Under the pieces are notes generated by a model. That model saw only the letters and a list, made by a program, of their open reading frames with translations. It was not told the origin of the DNA and made no database searches. Positions 23,599 to 35,054 of a DNA stretch of 64,000 nucleotides are shown here, piece after piece. The DNA comes from Ophiosphaerella korrae. Lineage: Eukaryota; Ascomycota; Dothideomycetes; Pleosporales; Phaeosphaeriaceae. Location: positions 1-64,000 of the forward strand of contig JALNQF010000145.1 of the NCBI GenBank assembly GCA_028456385.1. Direction: 5' to 3'. Each line of letters opens with the position of its first letter. The first letter of the stretch is position 1. A program made the translations under genes and the position numbers.

Positions 23599-23608
23599 CT
23601 ATATAAAG
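23599..23608 (+). promoter_or_regulatory. TATA box of secreted protein paralog 2
   Basis: CTATATAAAG lies about 172 nt upstream of the ATG at 23773, at nearly the same distance as in paralog 1. Confidence 0.5.
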
Positions 23609-23772
23609 TATCTCCCAGCTGTTCAATCTCATGCTGCATCAAAGCCTCGATATTCCATTAATACTTCCCGCTTCCTCTCTCAAGGACGTCAGATTCAACA
23701 ATCCAACTCCTCCATTACTTTGTTATAAAGACCATAACTTTTCACTCGGATCAACTCATTCGTCTATTCATC

Positions 23773-24153
23773 ATGAAGTTTTCATCCTCCCAAGCAGCCG
23801 CGGTCGTCTTGACCTTGCTCCCAGCGACTACCCTAGCCAACAGTTGCAAATACAGCGTCGATAAGGCCGGAAGTGACAACTGGGGTACCTGGCCTGTGTG
23901 GAACCATTACAGCGTCTGGGCCGAAAATGTCCAAGACATTGCCGGCATTTGTGGTGGCCTTTGGGACAACCTCAATCGTTTTGGCGTATGTGCGCCTAGC
24001 CTGACGTACTGTGGCGGTATCGAGGAGACGCACATTCTCAATTGGAGTTTCAGGACTAGCTCTGGATGCAATGGTGGCCATATTGAATCGACCTGGTGGG
24101 AGGCGACTAGGAATCGGTTTGGAAGCATTCACTGTGAGGAGAACAAAGATTAG
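23773..24153 (+). CDS. Small secreted cysteine-rich protein, paralog 2
   Basis: A single-exon protein of 126 residues beginning with a signal peptide (MKFSSSQAAAVVLTLLPATTLA). The mature part keeps the same six cysteines and the same blocks as the paralog 1.6 kb upstream. Divergence is concentrated in the ~25 residues after the signal peptide, and the C-terminus is slightly longer and charged (EENKD). The coding body is well conserved while the flanks are not, which suggests an older tandem duplication kept by selection (inference). Function unknown; candidate apoplastic effector or defence protein. Confidence 0.8.
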   Translation: MKFSSSQAAAVVLTLLPATTLANSCKYSVDKAGSDNWGTWPVWNHYSVWAENVQDIAGICGGLWDNLNRFGVCAPSLTYCGGIEETHILNWSFRTSSGCNGGHIESTWWEATRNRFGSIHCEENKD

Positions 24154-24606
24154 TTGGGTATTGTGAAATCACATCCCTGGGCTTGGATGTGAGGATGATT
24201 TAGGAGCTGATAAAGTAGCCGGCAGGTGGATGTTAATAGTTGGTTCTCAGGGACAAGCACACTAGTTGGATGTTCGACGTATTCTTTTGTCAATAGGAGC
24301 TCGGACTATTTACAAATTATGACAACAAACAGTGATAAAATAACGTTAGCCTGTAAACATATATACTACAACTCTCTAACCTCTAAATTCCGATCAGATG
24401 GTCTTATTATCTTTCTGGTTGTGTTGTTACTATGCGCCCCGCCGCGCCCGTGCATTCTCCAATGTTTCGGCCCCCAAATCAATCTACGTGTTTTTTTTTA
24501 TCAACATAACACTTTCAAAAATCACCTGATAACGCGGCGAAAGTTTCTCGCTGTACCATAATCCAACGTTTGTTCGAAGGAAGTAATAATCTTAAAAGTA
24601 CTTAAC
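24154..24606. other. Intergenic
   Basis: No gene or repeat is seen between the secreted protein gene and the HET relic. Confidence 0.4.
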
Positions 24607-26822
24607 ATGTCGCAAGGTGGGCTGTTTACGCTCTACACAGAACGCCTTCGAGATAACCAAATTCGCTTGTTACGACTTCTACCAAGCGATGCCCATCAAG
24701 AAAGTTCGGAAGATAGCTCAGACAATGACTGCGAAGGCCATGGCTGTTGTACCAAGTGTGATGACATCTACTGTGAGCTCATCACCGTCTCTCTAGATGA
24801 CATCGCAGGCAGCTACGACACCCTATCCTACACTTAGGGCCCGACAGACAAAGACACAATCATACTAAACGGCGCTAAAATTCCTGCTACACTGAACCTT
24901 AAAGGCTCCTCACGACGAATCCGCAACAGCGAGCAGATGACATTCCTATGGGTAGACACTGTGTGCATCAATCAAACGGATATCCCGGAAAAGAACGCGC
25001 AAGTAATGCGCATGAAAAAAATCTATACAAAAGTCGCACCACGTCCTGGTATGGCTTGGTGACACGCTCGTCGACAAGGCAGAGGGCGGGGAACATTGCG
25101 TTACCTCTTCAGAGTTCGCGATAGACTTCCTAAAGATGATTCAGATGGTCGCGCAACGCAACGGCTTGGAGCACGAGCGCGATCCCTACCAGCTATTCCA
25201 CAAGGGCATTTGTACCCTTTGTAGCACCACAGCACTTTGGCCTTCCCAGCCTCGACGAAATGCATTGGTGGTGCCTAAGCAGATTTCTCAAACGGGCATG
25301 GTTTGCTCGAGTTTGGGTCATTCAAGAAGTCGTTTCGGCACCGCAAGCGGTGCTAATGATTGGCAAAAATGCAAAGATTCGGTGGGGATAAGTCGTCATC
25401 GCTGCTTTGTGGATGATTGTTCATGACTATGCTGATAGCGTGCCGCGCTTGTATGGGCTCAGGAATATCCAGTCTATTGATGCGTGCCGAAAGCACAAAA
25501 CACTGACGTTGTTGCGTCGGATGCCGCCCGGTCCGTCGTTTCATCCTACGCTGCCTCATGATAAGATCTTTGCTCGGCTTGGGATGACTGTAGAAGGGCA
25601 AGATCTCAGTAAGTATCCACGACTACGTGTGGATTATAGTCGTGACTACAACGAGCTTTCTAGAGATGTTGTGAAGCACTGCATCGAGGAGAAAGGTTCT
25701 TGGGGCACAACTTCAACATTGCATGTCTTGAACTTAGTTCTACACTAGCCCAACGACGACGGTAGCTTTAGTTGGGCGAAAGACCAGTCGTCTTGGGTGC
25801 CAGACTGGGACGCGGATGAACCCGGACCTCCTCTCGCGTAGACGTTGCATAGGTGCAATTTGAAAACAACAAAAGATACATCTGCCGAAGTCATATATTC
25901 AGGGGATTCCCGAATTCTCTCGCTCCGTGGGATCGTTGTCGATGAAATCGAAAAGACGTTCAATCATCTTCTTGGAGAGGCTGATCACGACCCTTTCTTT
26001 TCACTCAATATGTTCTGTGCCATTGCAGCGCTGTGGAATGCTACTCTGCCGGACTGGGAAATTGTGTACAAAGATTGGTGCCCGTATAGAGCCGATGAAT
26101 TTGCGCGGATTATCACAAAAGGTGCAGTGACTGACCCCGAGAACTCGGATGCTACAACAGGTGCATACCTGATGGCATACTGGACTATTGGCTAGATTAA
26201 GTTCGAGGAGAAAGAGGAAAAGGAAAAGGAAAATGAGGAGCAAGAGAGCAATGGGAGTCAGGAGGATGAGAAAGACACAGAAGAAGAAGAAAAGGGCGAG
26301 GACGATTAAGTGCCCGCCAAGTTCGAGCTCTTGTACCCAAGTAAGCCGACTGAAGCGGATTTTCGCATCTGGGCTGACATTGAGGATGATGATTCCAATC
26401 TAGAAAGATGTGTGAACATGGTACAGAACTTCCGAAAGTTGGTGGAGGTGGACAAAGTGCTGTTCATTACGAAAAACGGCTATATAGGCCTTAGGCCAGC
26501 CATCACCAAACCCGGAGACGACGTCTGTGTTCTGTACGGAGGCAAGACACCATTCATTATGCAGAAGGTCGAGAGTGGCCCAGACTGCCCAGACCGGCTT
26601 GAGCCGGCAAAGCAACAGGTTACATCTTCGACGGAAACCTCTCTCATCCAGACAAACATTTCCGAGGAAAGCTGGACCTCCGTAACCTCAGCCCCAGCCC
26701 CAGCTACTAACGTGTATCGGCTTGTTGAGGAAACATATATTGAAGAGCTCATAGACGGCGAGGCCTTGGACCTTCGGGATGCTGGCCAGTTGAAAGAGGT
26801 GTTGATTCACTTGGTTTGGTAA
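24607..26822 (+). pseudogene. HET-domain (heterokaryon incompatibility) gene, dead
   Basis: The HET core motifs can be followed across broken frames: YDTLSYT then a TAG where the family has Trp (24835-24837), FLWVDTVCINQTDIPEKN, HHVLVWLGDTLVDK after a frameshift near 25025, and RAWFARVWVIQEVVSA after another near 25205. A stop follows at KIRWG, more stops occur near 25748 and 26193, and the C-terminal part (26310-26822) reads ITKNGYIGLRPA, GDDVCVLYGGKTPF and YRLVEETYIEELIDGEAL. At least four stops and two frameshifts mean no full product. HET proteins trigger cell death after fusion with incompatible strains. TGG to TAG fits a G-to-A change. Confidence 0.85.
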
Positions 26823-27838
26823 TGCTGTTGGCACAAGTTTACGACGTGCTCGCTCACCGCCCACCCAACAGAATATTCAAATTCTGTGATATTCCACCGA
26901 GGTATGCCCATCGCGCGCTGTCGTAATTCGCGCCAGGCGTCTTGGCTGCGGCTCTAGCTGAAGCGCCCTCGCCATCTGTTTCCTGTCAATTCCCATCTCT
27001 TCAAGTCCGTATGACAACAAGCTTGTTTCGTCTTGTCGTGTGCTAAATTGAGACGATGCGTTGAACAGGCGAAATTAATAAAGGCTTAGACGGTTTGGTA
27101 TGTTGAATCTTACGCGAAATGATTACCGCTATCGTGAGTATTGTTCAGACACCTACATAGGTACTATAGCCTCGATTGACGCAGTGGGGGCAAATGAAGC
27201 GATTCCGAAATGACAAGAATATGCTCATGAACTTGTACCATAACAACCTTGACGCATACCTCTGATGTGTATGAAGTCTAGCAGACGCGCAACCGCCAAG
27301 GGCACACAATGTCGAAATGGCCTGATTTGAGGGCGGAGGATTGCGCCCAGAATGTTTATCATGCTTTTGCGACAAACCTATTATACCAAGGCATTTCAGA
27401 TCTTCGTGCCTAATTTGAGCACTTGGGCAGCATGGATCATTCGCGGTTCACCCCGACATTCGACCCAATGATATAGAGAGATGATGAAACAACTGAACGA
27501 GTCAACGTGGGTGCATGGGTGTTGACCGGCTACGCGAGTGCGCCCGCTCGGAAAAGATTCTGGGCCAAGATCCGCGAAACCAGGCGCACGTTACAGCCAT
27601 GCCTCAAATATCGGGAACCAACTTGCCAGCGCCTACCAAGCCTTGGTATTCAGGTATCCGCCCAACAATACCCAAATCCCTAGTAAACGTATAAAAGTAG
27701 ACCATGTACCATCACCGGAAGAGCAGGAGTTGCACACTGTTGAACAGTCTCTCTTCATTTACATTCATTTCTCACTCGTTGTCTGCAGTCGCAATACACT
27801 CATTCATTTAACTTTGAAAAAAGATACCCATCAGCATA
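26823..27838. other. Intergenic, promoter of CHRD gene
   Basis: About 1 kb without a supported gene. A TATA-like element (TATAAAAG, 27690-27697) lies ~149 nt upstream of the CHRD start codon. Confidence 0.45.
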
Positions 27839-28465
27839 ATGAAGACCACCACACTTTCATACTTCGCGGGCCTAGTGCTCAGCGCTTCAGCCGCCCCAGT
27901 CGACCTCGCCAGTGCTCTCAGCAACGGCCGTGTTACGCTCTCCCTCAACCTCGACCTTGGCCAAGACCAAGCCGTAGCAGCGAACGCGCTCGATGCCAAC
28001 CAGCTCTTTACCTTCACCTCGATGCAGAACATCAACGCAGTGCCCGAGGAGGTTGTCAATGGCACCGAGCCCACTGGCGGTATCGCTGGCGCAAGCGGAA
28101 CCTTTAACTTCGGCATCAACGCAGACATGAACATGATCTGCTACAACATCACGCTGCACAACTTCCAAGGTGACTTCTCGTCGCCCGCCACTACCGCAAC
28201 GCATATCCACGAGGCTGCCAAGGGCGCTTCCGGCCCGCCCAGGATTTCGTTCCCTAACCCCGAATTGGTAGGCGGCGAGGGAAGCACGGTTCGCAACAGT
28301 GCTGGATGCTTGAAGGGCCCGTTCGTCACGGGTGTAATGGTTGATGGAAAGGATTCTGGTGAAGGGTTCCATGTTAGCATGATTGAGGCTAATCCTACAG
28401 CTTTTATGGCGGATACTCATTCGAGTTTGGCGCTGCCGGGTGCGGTGCGAGGACAGTTGGCTTAG
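27839..28465 (+). CDS. Secreted CHRD-domain protein
   Basis: A single-exon protein of 208 residues with signal peptide (MKTTTLSYFAGLVLSASA). The body has a CHRD-type pattern: GTFNFGINADMNMICYNITL, then THIHEAAKGASGPP and, near the end, FHVSMIEANPTAFMADTHSS followed by LPGAVRGQL. CHRD domains were first defined in chordin and occur in secreted microbial proteins of poorly known role; the paired His residues may bind metal. Three N-glycosylation sequons are possible. The start is fixed by the signal peptide. Confidence 0.85.
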   Translation: MKTTTLSYFAGLVLSASAAPVDLASALSNGRVTLSLNLDLGQDQAVAANALDANQLFTFTSMQNINAVPEEVVNGTEPTGGIAGASGTFNFGINADMNMICYNITLHNFQGDFSSPATTATHIHEAAKGASGPPRISFPNPELVGGEGSTVRNSAGCLKGPFVTGVMVDGKDSGEGFHVSMIEANPTAFMADTHSSLALPGAVRGQLA

Positions 28466-29286
28466 ATGCCGGAGAATGGTCGTTTGAGAATGGAGATAAT
28501 GTTAATATAGATACTCAAAAGCATTAGCTATAGACAACATACATTATACCCTTTCCAAGTTCTATGGTTACTGTTGAGCAGTGGACGAGTAACGTCAATA
28601 CAGTATATTGAGTGACTGGCTGTACACTTGTTTTGTCATATTATTATATTAGAGGAGTGGTTGGTAGAAGAATCTCTTCTTGCCATTCAGTCATAAAGAA
28701 TCTAAGTCGGCTCGGTGAGACGCCTGGAATCTTCAAATAGCTGTTACAACAAGATCACCATGCCAAGTGGACTCTTGATTTATTTCATAATTAAGCATCC
28801 ATGGCTTTTTTCCAGGTCCAGAGCCGCTTACGGAATCTTTATGATGAATGGAACGCTCGTTCAAGAAAAGTATATAGTCCAATTTCTGGATACATTTGGA
28901 TTTCCCTACATGTATCAAATGAGAATTGTCACCATGAATTCCAGTTTACTGTTGGCTTGGGCAAACTTCCATTTATCTAGTCGTCGTGATAGAAGTGGGG
29001 TGCCAGTAGAAACAGTGGGTGTGATGGGAAACCCCTCCCCAGCCGCCCACTATAAATGCCAAGCCTACGTCATCCCGTACCGTTACTACTTACATCAGCA
29101 AGATTGTCGCATCAATGTAACCTCGAAGCTTGTCAACTTCTTGAACGGGGGGCCTTCAACGCTCCTTCGATTAACCAGGTGCCGGTGCGGGGTACAATGT
29201 TCCGTGCCGTGTAACCACGGGTGATAAACCAGAGGCACGCCCATCTCGAGGTTATTTTACGCCTGTAGGTACCAAGGTAGTCACTT
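28466..29286. other. Intergenic
   Basis: An open plus frame (about 28715-29224) has no domain, and its first in-frame ATG gives a protein without recognisable features, so it is not called. The GH92 promoter lies at the right end. Confidence 0.4.
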
Positions 29287-31836
29287 ATGTTTATTATGAA
29301 GCATTCAGGAGCAGCTGCACTCATCGGATGTGTGATAGCTCAGGGAGTTGATTATGCGCAGTTTGTCAATCCATTTATTGGCTCGGAAGGCGCTATCCCC
29401 GGCTATGCATGTGGGGCCAATGTTCAAAACTGTCTTGGGCCATGCTGATGACTCCCAGACGGCGGCGGCGATGTCTTTGTCGGTGGCACGGTGCCCTTCG
29501 GCATGGTAAAGCTAGGCCTTGATACTTATGAGGAGCCTATCAACCAAAGCGCGCTAAATGGAGGTTGGACGCCTAAGGGCTATGTTACAGGTATCAGCTT
29601 GATGCACGAGTCTGGTACAGGTGGGGGGCCAAAATATGGCTTTCCTGCCCAGATGCCGCTGACTTCGGTTGATGGGGATGTGAATTTGCTAGACAATCGA
29701 ACATATTGGCAGAAGAGGGTACGTAGGTACCGATCACGACTGTGCTTAGCCACTGACGAGAAATAGGTTGGCGACGATATAGCCAAGGTAGGCTATTTTC
29801 GCACAAAATTTGAGGCTGGCGTTACAGTTGAGCTTGCCGCCTCACGACACGCAGGACTATACCACTATACTTATCCTTCAACGTCAGAAAAACATGTGCT
29901 TGTAGACGTTTCACATTACCTACCTCACCCGACAAGATCATGGGATTCGCAATTCTACACCGGCGGCGAAATTGAGACCCAACCGAATTCAAGCATCTAC
30001 ACAGGTTACACCTCGATCGCTGGAGGTTGGTGTATTGGAGCCCCAGTTACTGTGTATATATGTGGTGAGTTTGATAGCCCGCCTAGCGAAGCGCGCGCTT
30101 TTAAAGGGAAAAATACCTCCCCTACTAGTCGTCACTTTAGGACTTTCGGTAATGGCTCGATACCACGACCTACGTTTACCGGATCGAGAGCACAGTCTGG
30201 CCCAATGAATGACCGTGTTGGAGCCGTTTTCACCTGGAAGAATACCACTGAGGTCAAGTCTCGCGTTGGAATATCTTTTATGTCGGTAGAAAAAGCGTGC
30301 GCATACAAGAACTCCGAACTCGCATCGTGGTCTATTGAAGACACTGCGCAAGCTGCGCGCGGTGAATGGAACCGAGATGTGTTCTCCAAAATTCGTGTCG
30401 ATACGTCAAAGGCCGCAAATAAAACGCGACTTGCCTTGTTGTATTCTAGCCTCTACTTCATGCATCTCATACCAAGTGAGCGAGTAGGCGAGAATCCGTT
30501 ATGGGAGTCTGACGAGCCTTATTGGGATGACTTTTACACCATGTGGGACCTCTTTCGCAATCAGGTGTCGTTATGGCATCTTATCCAACCAAGTTATTAC
30601 GAGTCTATGATACGGTCACTGATTGATATGTTCAAACATGAAGGATACTTACCAGATGCCCGATCCGGCAACTACAATGGCTTAGTGCAAGGCGGGTCAA
30701 ATGGGGATAATGTGCTCGCCGACGCATACGTGAAGGGCTTACGAGGGAAAATCAACTGGACTGAAGGATATGCGGCAGTCAAGAAGAATGCCGATATAGT
30801 TCCGTTCTTTGACCAGAATCCAGTCGACTCGCAAGGCTCACTCAAGGAAGGTCGCGGTGCCCTTGATGACTGGATACCTTTGGGGTATATCTCAGCAGAT
30901 CGTAACACGCGTGCGGTTTCGAAGACGGTCGAGTACTCACTCAACGACTTTGCGGTAAGCCAAATTGCCGCCGGGGAAGCATCAGGAGAACGTGAACTAT
31001 ATTTCCAAAGGTCTGCAGGGTGGCAGAAGAGTTGGGATGCCAGTGCTACAAGCCGTAACTTTACAGGATTCGTCATGCCCCGTTATGCTAATGGAACATT
31101 TCACAAAACTTACAACATAACTAACTGCGGCGACTGCAACTGGTCGGACGAAAGCTACGAGGGCACCGCGTTCGAATATTCATTTGTCATTCCACACGAC
31201 GTTGAGCGCATGATCGATTTAATGGGTGGGACCTACCACTTCGAGCAACGCCTCGACTACGTCTTCAAGCCAAACACATCAGGTGTTGACCTTGGTGTCA
31301 ATGGCCTCGGAATCACCACGATCAATAATGTGGCCAACGAACCCGACTTCCAGACCCCATACTTGTACAACTACCTGAACAAACAGTGGAAGAGTGTTGA
31401 GCGCTCCCGACAGCTTGCCAATGACTTTTATTTCAACACTAGTACCGGTATCCCGGGCAATTCAGATGCTGGTGCATTAAATTGTTGGTTGATCTGGCAA
31501 ATGCTAGGATTGTACCCAATCGTCACGACGCCTGTATATTTACTTGAGAGCCCATGGTTCGGTGACATCAACATAACTGTTAATCATAACCACACTTTAC
31601 GCATTCGTGCAGAAGGCCTTGATGATGGAGATGGAAAGCAAGGGTATTATGTCCAGGGCGTACGCATCAATGGCCAACCATGGAGCAAGAACTGGTTCGA
31701 GCATGAAGACGCGGGTGGGATTATGAAACAGGGTGGTGAGATATTGTTCACGCTGGGGAGCGAGCAAAAGGTTTGGGAAACGGGGAAAGTACCGCCCAGT
31801 CCTGGGCATCAAGTGATTGATGTAGGAACGGGCTAA
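29287..31836 (+). CDS. Secreted GH92 alpha-mannosidase
   Basis: Three exons (29287-29410, 29459-29718, 29767-31836; introns of 48 nt each) give about 817 residues. A signal peptide is followed by the GH92 N-terminal block VNPFIGSEGAIPG and GGGDVFVGGTVPFGMVKLG, which the first intron join restores. The catalytic (alpha/alpha)6 barrel shows YSSLYFMHLIPSERVGENPL, YWDDFYTMWDLFRNQ, DARSGNYNGLVQGGSN, the acidic-site block NCGDCNWSDESYEGTA and IPGNSDAGALNCW. Fungal GH92 enzymes are Ca-dependent exo-alpha-1,2-mannosidases trimming N-glycans or mannan outside the cell. A second ATG at 29296 is also possible. No disablement is seen. Confidence 0.9.
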
Positions 31837-32601
31837 GGGATCGTGTCTGCATGATAATCTTTTCTATTGAGGTCGATATCTCAGGAAGGGGAATTGGGAA
31901 ATGGCTGAAAATTTTCGTTTTAGTGAAAACCTAGGTACAAAAGAGTTCTTTCTTCGTGCTAGTAGTCGTGGGGTATGATAAGCCCATCGTTGCACAATGT
32001 AACCTCCTGAGCAACGCACAATTTCGCATATCATCCTACGACGCCTATGCTCTCGAAATATTGGCCTTGCACTAATTATTTAGCAAAAAATATTGTGGGG
32101 AAACTTTATCAAACTTATTTCTGGGATCTAAGAATAGATGACAGCTTCGCGATTCCCCCATAGGATAGATCTGTAGACTTTGTAGTAGTGGTTCGAAATG
32201 CAAGCCAACGGGAGCAACTAGCGGAGCACTAGCCACCCACCCACCGCCACGCGCACCCCACGGTCCCCACCACAGTCCTACTTATCCTTCCGGTCATCTC
32301 CACAAAACACCAGAGCTATGTTCATCATTTGCAGCCTTGAATTTAATCCGGGTTGTGTAGTGTAGTTAGGAAAGGCAGCACCATTCGTTCGCAATGACCG
32401 GGGCGCAATCAAGGTCGCGTTCATGGGAGATTGCTTGATCCTAGCAGTGGCCAATGACTGGCACAGAACATGACCTTCCAGTTTGCCCATCATGACCAGG
32501 CTTTCAGTACCTCCTGATGTGGCAATTTTGTGATCCAAAATGTCTTCTGAGGCACCATCCTCTGAGTTCTGCTCTTTTTCCCACCACGCAACGATTATAC
32601 C
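31837..32601. other. Intergenic
   Basis: No gene is seen. A C-rich run near 32230-32275 is the only compositional feature. Confidence 0.4.
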
Positions 32602-33681
32602 ATGCTTTCTGTCGTACTCATTATTGCTTGCTTGCTACAGCTCGCATGCTGCCTTCCACAGGCGCTTTCAACGCGCGCAAGCTCAGGATGCAGCAAAAAG
32701 CCGTTTCTTCCTGGAATCACACAGTATCGCGTGATCAAAAGTGGTGGAAAGGATCGCAGTTACTCCTTTCATCTACCTTCCACCTATGACTCTAATAAAC
32801 CATATCCGGTCGTTCTTGGCTTCCATGGATCGAGCAGTATCGGCGCGTTCTTTGAACTGGATACAAAGATGAGCCAAGAGAGATATAGCGGCAACAAGAT
32901 CATGATCTATCCGAATGGAGTGGGAGGAAGCTGGGCGGGTCCAACTTATCACAAGGACAGTACCGTGGCAGATGACGTACAGTTTCTGAAAGATGTAATC
33001 GAAGATGCCAAAGCACGCTTTTGTATTGATGAGGAAAATGTATTTGGTGCTGGGTAAATCTCCGCTTCCCTTCCATCGTGCCCTCGCTGACTGATGTAGC
33101 ATGTCAAATGGTGGGGGTTTCATTGGCACACTTGCCTGTAACCCACTCGGAAGTACGCTGTTCAAAGCTCTCGCGTCGCATTCGGGAGCTTTCTATACGG
33201 ATGTGAATGGCCCTGATAATGGATGCACACCAGCAAAACCGGTACGGATACTTGAAATCCATGGTGCGTCTGATAAGACTGTTCGTTACGGAGGTGGCCA
33301 GGGTGATGGTGGCCCTCAACCAGCGATTACAGAGTGGTGAGTATTTTTCTAGCCTTATATACATCTGATTGACTTTGAATCAGGCTCGAATGGTGGGCTA
33401 AACGCGGCGCTTGCACAAACAAAACTGAAGAGACGCTCAACGACGGCAAGGTGCATCACTATTCGTGGACTTGTGACGGTAAAGAAGGCTCACTGCAGCA
33501 CTACAAAGTAGAAGACCTGGGTACGTATGAAGTGATGCGTTTTTAAAGAGAGCTAACACATCACGAAGGTCATTGCTGGGCTGATACCGAACTGAATTTG
33601 TCGCAGATCTCAGTTCCACAGCTGCCAACAGTTGTCAAAGCGAGTGAAATTATCATGAGGTTTTTCGATGCGATGTCGTGA
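32602..33681 (+). CDS. Secreted CE1-type (feruloyl) esterase
   Basis: Four exons (32602-33053, 33100-33336, 33384-33520, 33569-33681) give 312 residues. After a signal peptide ending near ACCLP comes an alpha/beta-hydrolase of the feruloyl esterase C/D and LpqC (PHB depolymerase-like) group: YPVVLGFHGSSS oxyanion region, nucleophile Ser153 in GMSNGG, Asp209 in HGASDKTV and His277 in LGHCWAD. All three catalytic residues are present and the introns restore the frame at each. It probably releases ferulic or acetyl esters from plant cell-wall xylan; the exact substrate is not determined. The adjacent GH92 gene and chitinase relic are also secreted. Confidence 0.88.
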
Positions 33682-34311
33682 TATATAGTTGAACGCAATA
33701 TTCCAAACTACAAAAATCGGTTCCGTGGCCCTTCTTACCGGCTAAAAAGCATTCTCGAACGCGGCGCTTGATCCGCATGAGAGTACGTATGTATTGTGAC
33801 GCTCTAACAGTTCGAAAAGTCTGAAACACTCCACCCAACAACCCCCGTCGGCTCATGCGCCCGCAAACTCTACAATTCTGATTGGCCAGTACAATGTTAA
33901 CATAGAAATAATACCAGCCAGAACGTATTTGCTCTAACCCTCAGAGGCACTAAGGCGAACAAGCACATTGCCAATGCATCACCAACCACAGCCCCTCTTA
34001 TTCCTATGCTGCGTCAGTCCGATCCGCATCACGTCTTTCCGACCAGCCGATCAAGCAATAGCAGCTTCAGAATATAGCTATAGGAAAGGCTCAGTGTACT
34101 ATAGCCACGCATCCACCAGCGCGCATAAAAGACATCGGTATCCGCCTTGTTTACAAGCTCAGTGCTACCTCATCCCAACTTCAATTCACTGTATCTATCT
34201 TTTTGCGTCTGTGACTGCATTCCGACCCGGCGTCGTTCATTCAAAGTATATATTTCGTTTTCCAAACACCAATACCCAAATAACTACTAAACCACCAACC
34301 AACCAACCAAC
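33682..34311. promoter_or_regulatory. Intergenic, promoter of BAS2-like gene
   Basis: No gene is seen. A TATA-like CATAAAAG near 34123-34130 and a C/A-rich leader before 34312 suggest a strong promoter for the small secreted protein. Confidence 0.4.
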
Positions 34312-34687
34312 ATGCGTTTCACGGTCGCCACCCTCATTGCCCGTATGTTTACCTCATTTTCGGACTGCCAACCTTCTATTAACAATCTTCACAGTTGCTG
34401 CCACTGCCATGGCTCAGGTCACCCCCAACAACGCCGGCGCTAAGAACGTCGGTGCCGGCAACGGCGCACAATTCATCACTGGTGGTTGCGTCTCCAACGC
34501 CGACTGTTCCAGCGCATGCTGCTCTAGGGTCGCAGCCACTGGTGCTGGTGTTTGCAGCGCCGAGGCTGCCAGCCAGCAAAACGGAAAGACTGGATGTGGG
34601 TTCAACGACCCTAACGCGGCCACCGTCATTGCGGCTGCTAAGGCGCAGGTTGCGAAGCAGGGTTTCAAGAGGGTTGTTAAGGTCTAG
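34312..34687 (+). CDS. Small secreted BAS2-like cysteine-rich protein
   Basis: Two exons (34312-34342 and 34395-34687; 52 nt intron) give 107 residues. The intron lies within the signal peptide (MRFTVATLIALAATAMA). The mature protein contains QFITGGCVSNADCSSACC and NGKTGCGF, six cysteines in a spacing that I associate with the biotrophy-associated secreted protein 2 (BAS2) group of plant-pathogenic fungi. That assignment is from motif memory. An extracellular role at the host interface is possible; homologues also occur in saprotrophs. The joined frame is open and complete. Confidence 0.78.
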
Positions 34688-35054
34688 AGAATCGCCTTTG
34701 TTGGGAGTTAGGAGTAGATGAGGCGTACGTCACCGGGGAAGGCGTCTTGCGAGATTATCGAATAACGAATTGGATGCCACGGGCGAATACAATGATGCGT
34801 TTTTGTGACTATGCTTGGCCTACACTGGTAACTGATTTCATTAACTTGTTGAACGGACAGTAAGGGAGATGGAAATTTAGCATACGTGCACAAAATATCG
34901 ATGATGGCTTGATATAAATGTGCCATATATATCTCGTCTAGTAAATAAATGCAACACTTTTGTTTCATGAATTCGACCCGCAAATACACAGGACATCCAA
35001 ACATCTAATTAGGAAACAATTCTCCCAGCAACCCCAACTACCCACCCTAATACC
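34688..35054. other. Intergenic between convergent genes
   Basis: No gene is seen between the tail-to-tail BAS2-like and membrane protein genes; it should hold both terminators. Confidence 0.4.

Noticed and set aside
28715..29224. 169-codon plus-strand frame before the GH92 gene
   Set aside because: No ATG at its beginning, no domain, no signal peptide and no splice evidence.
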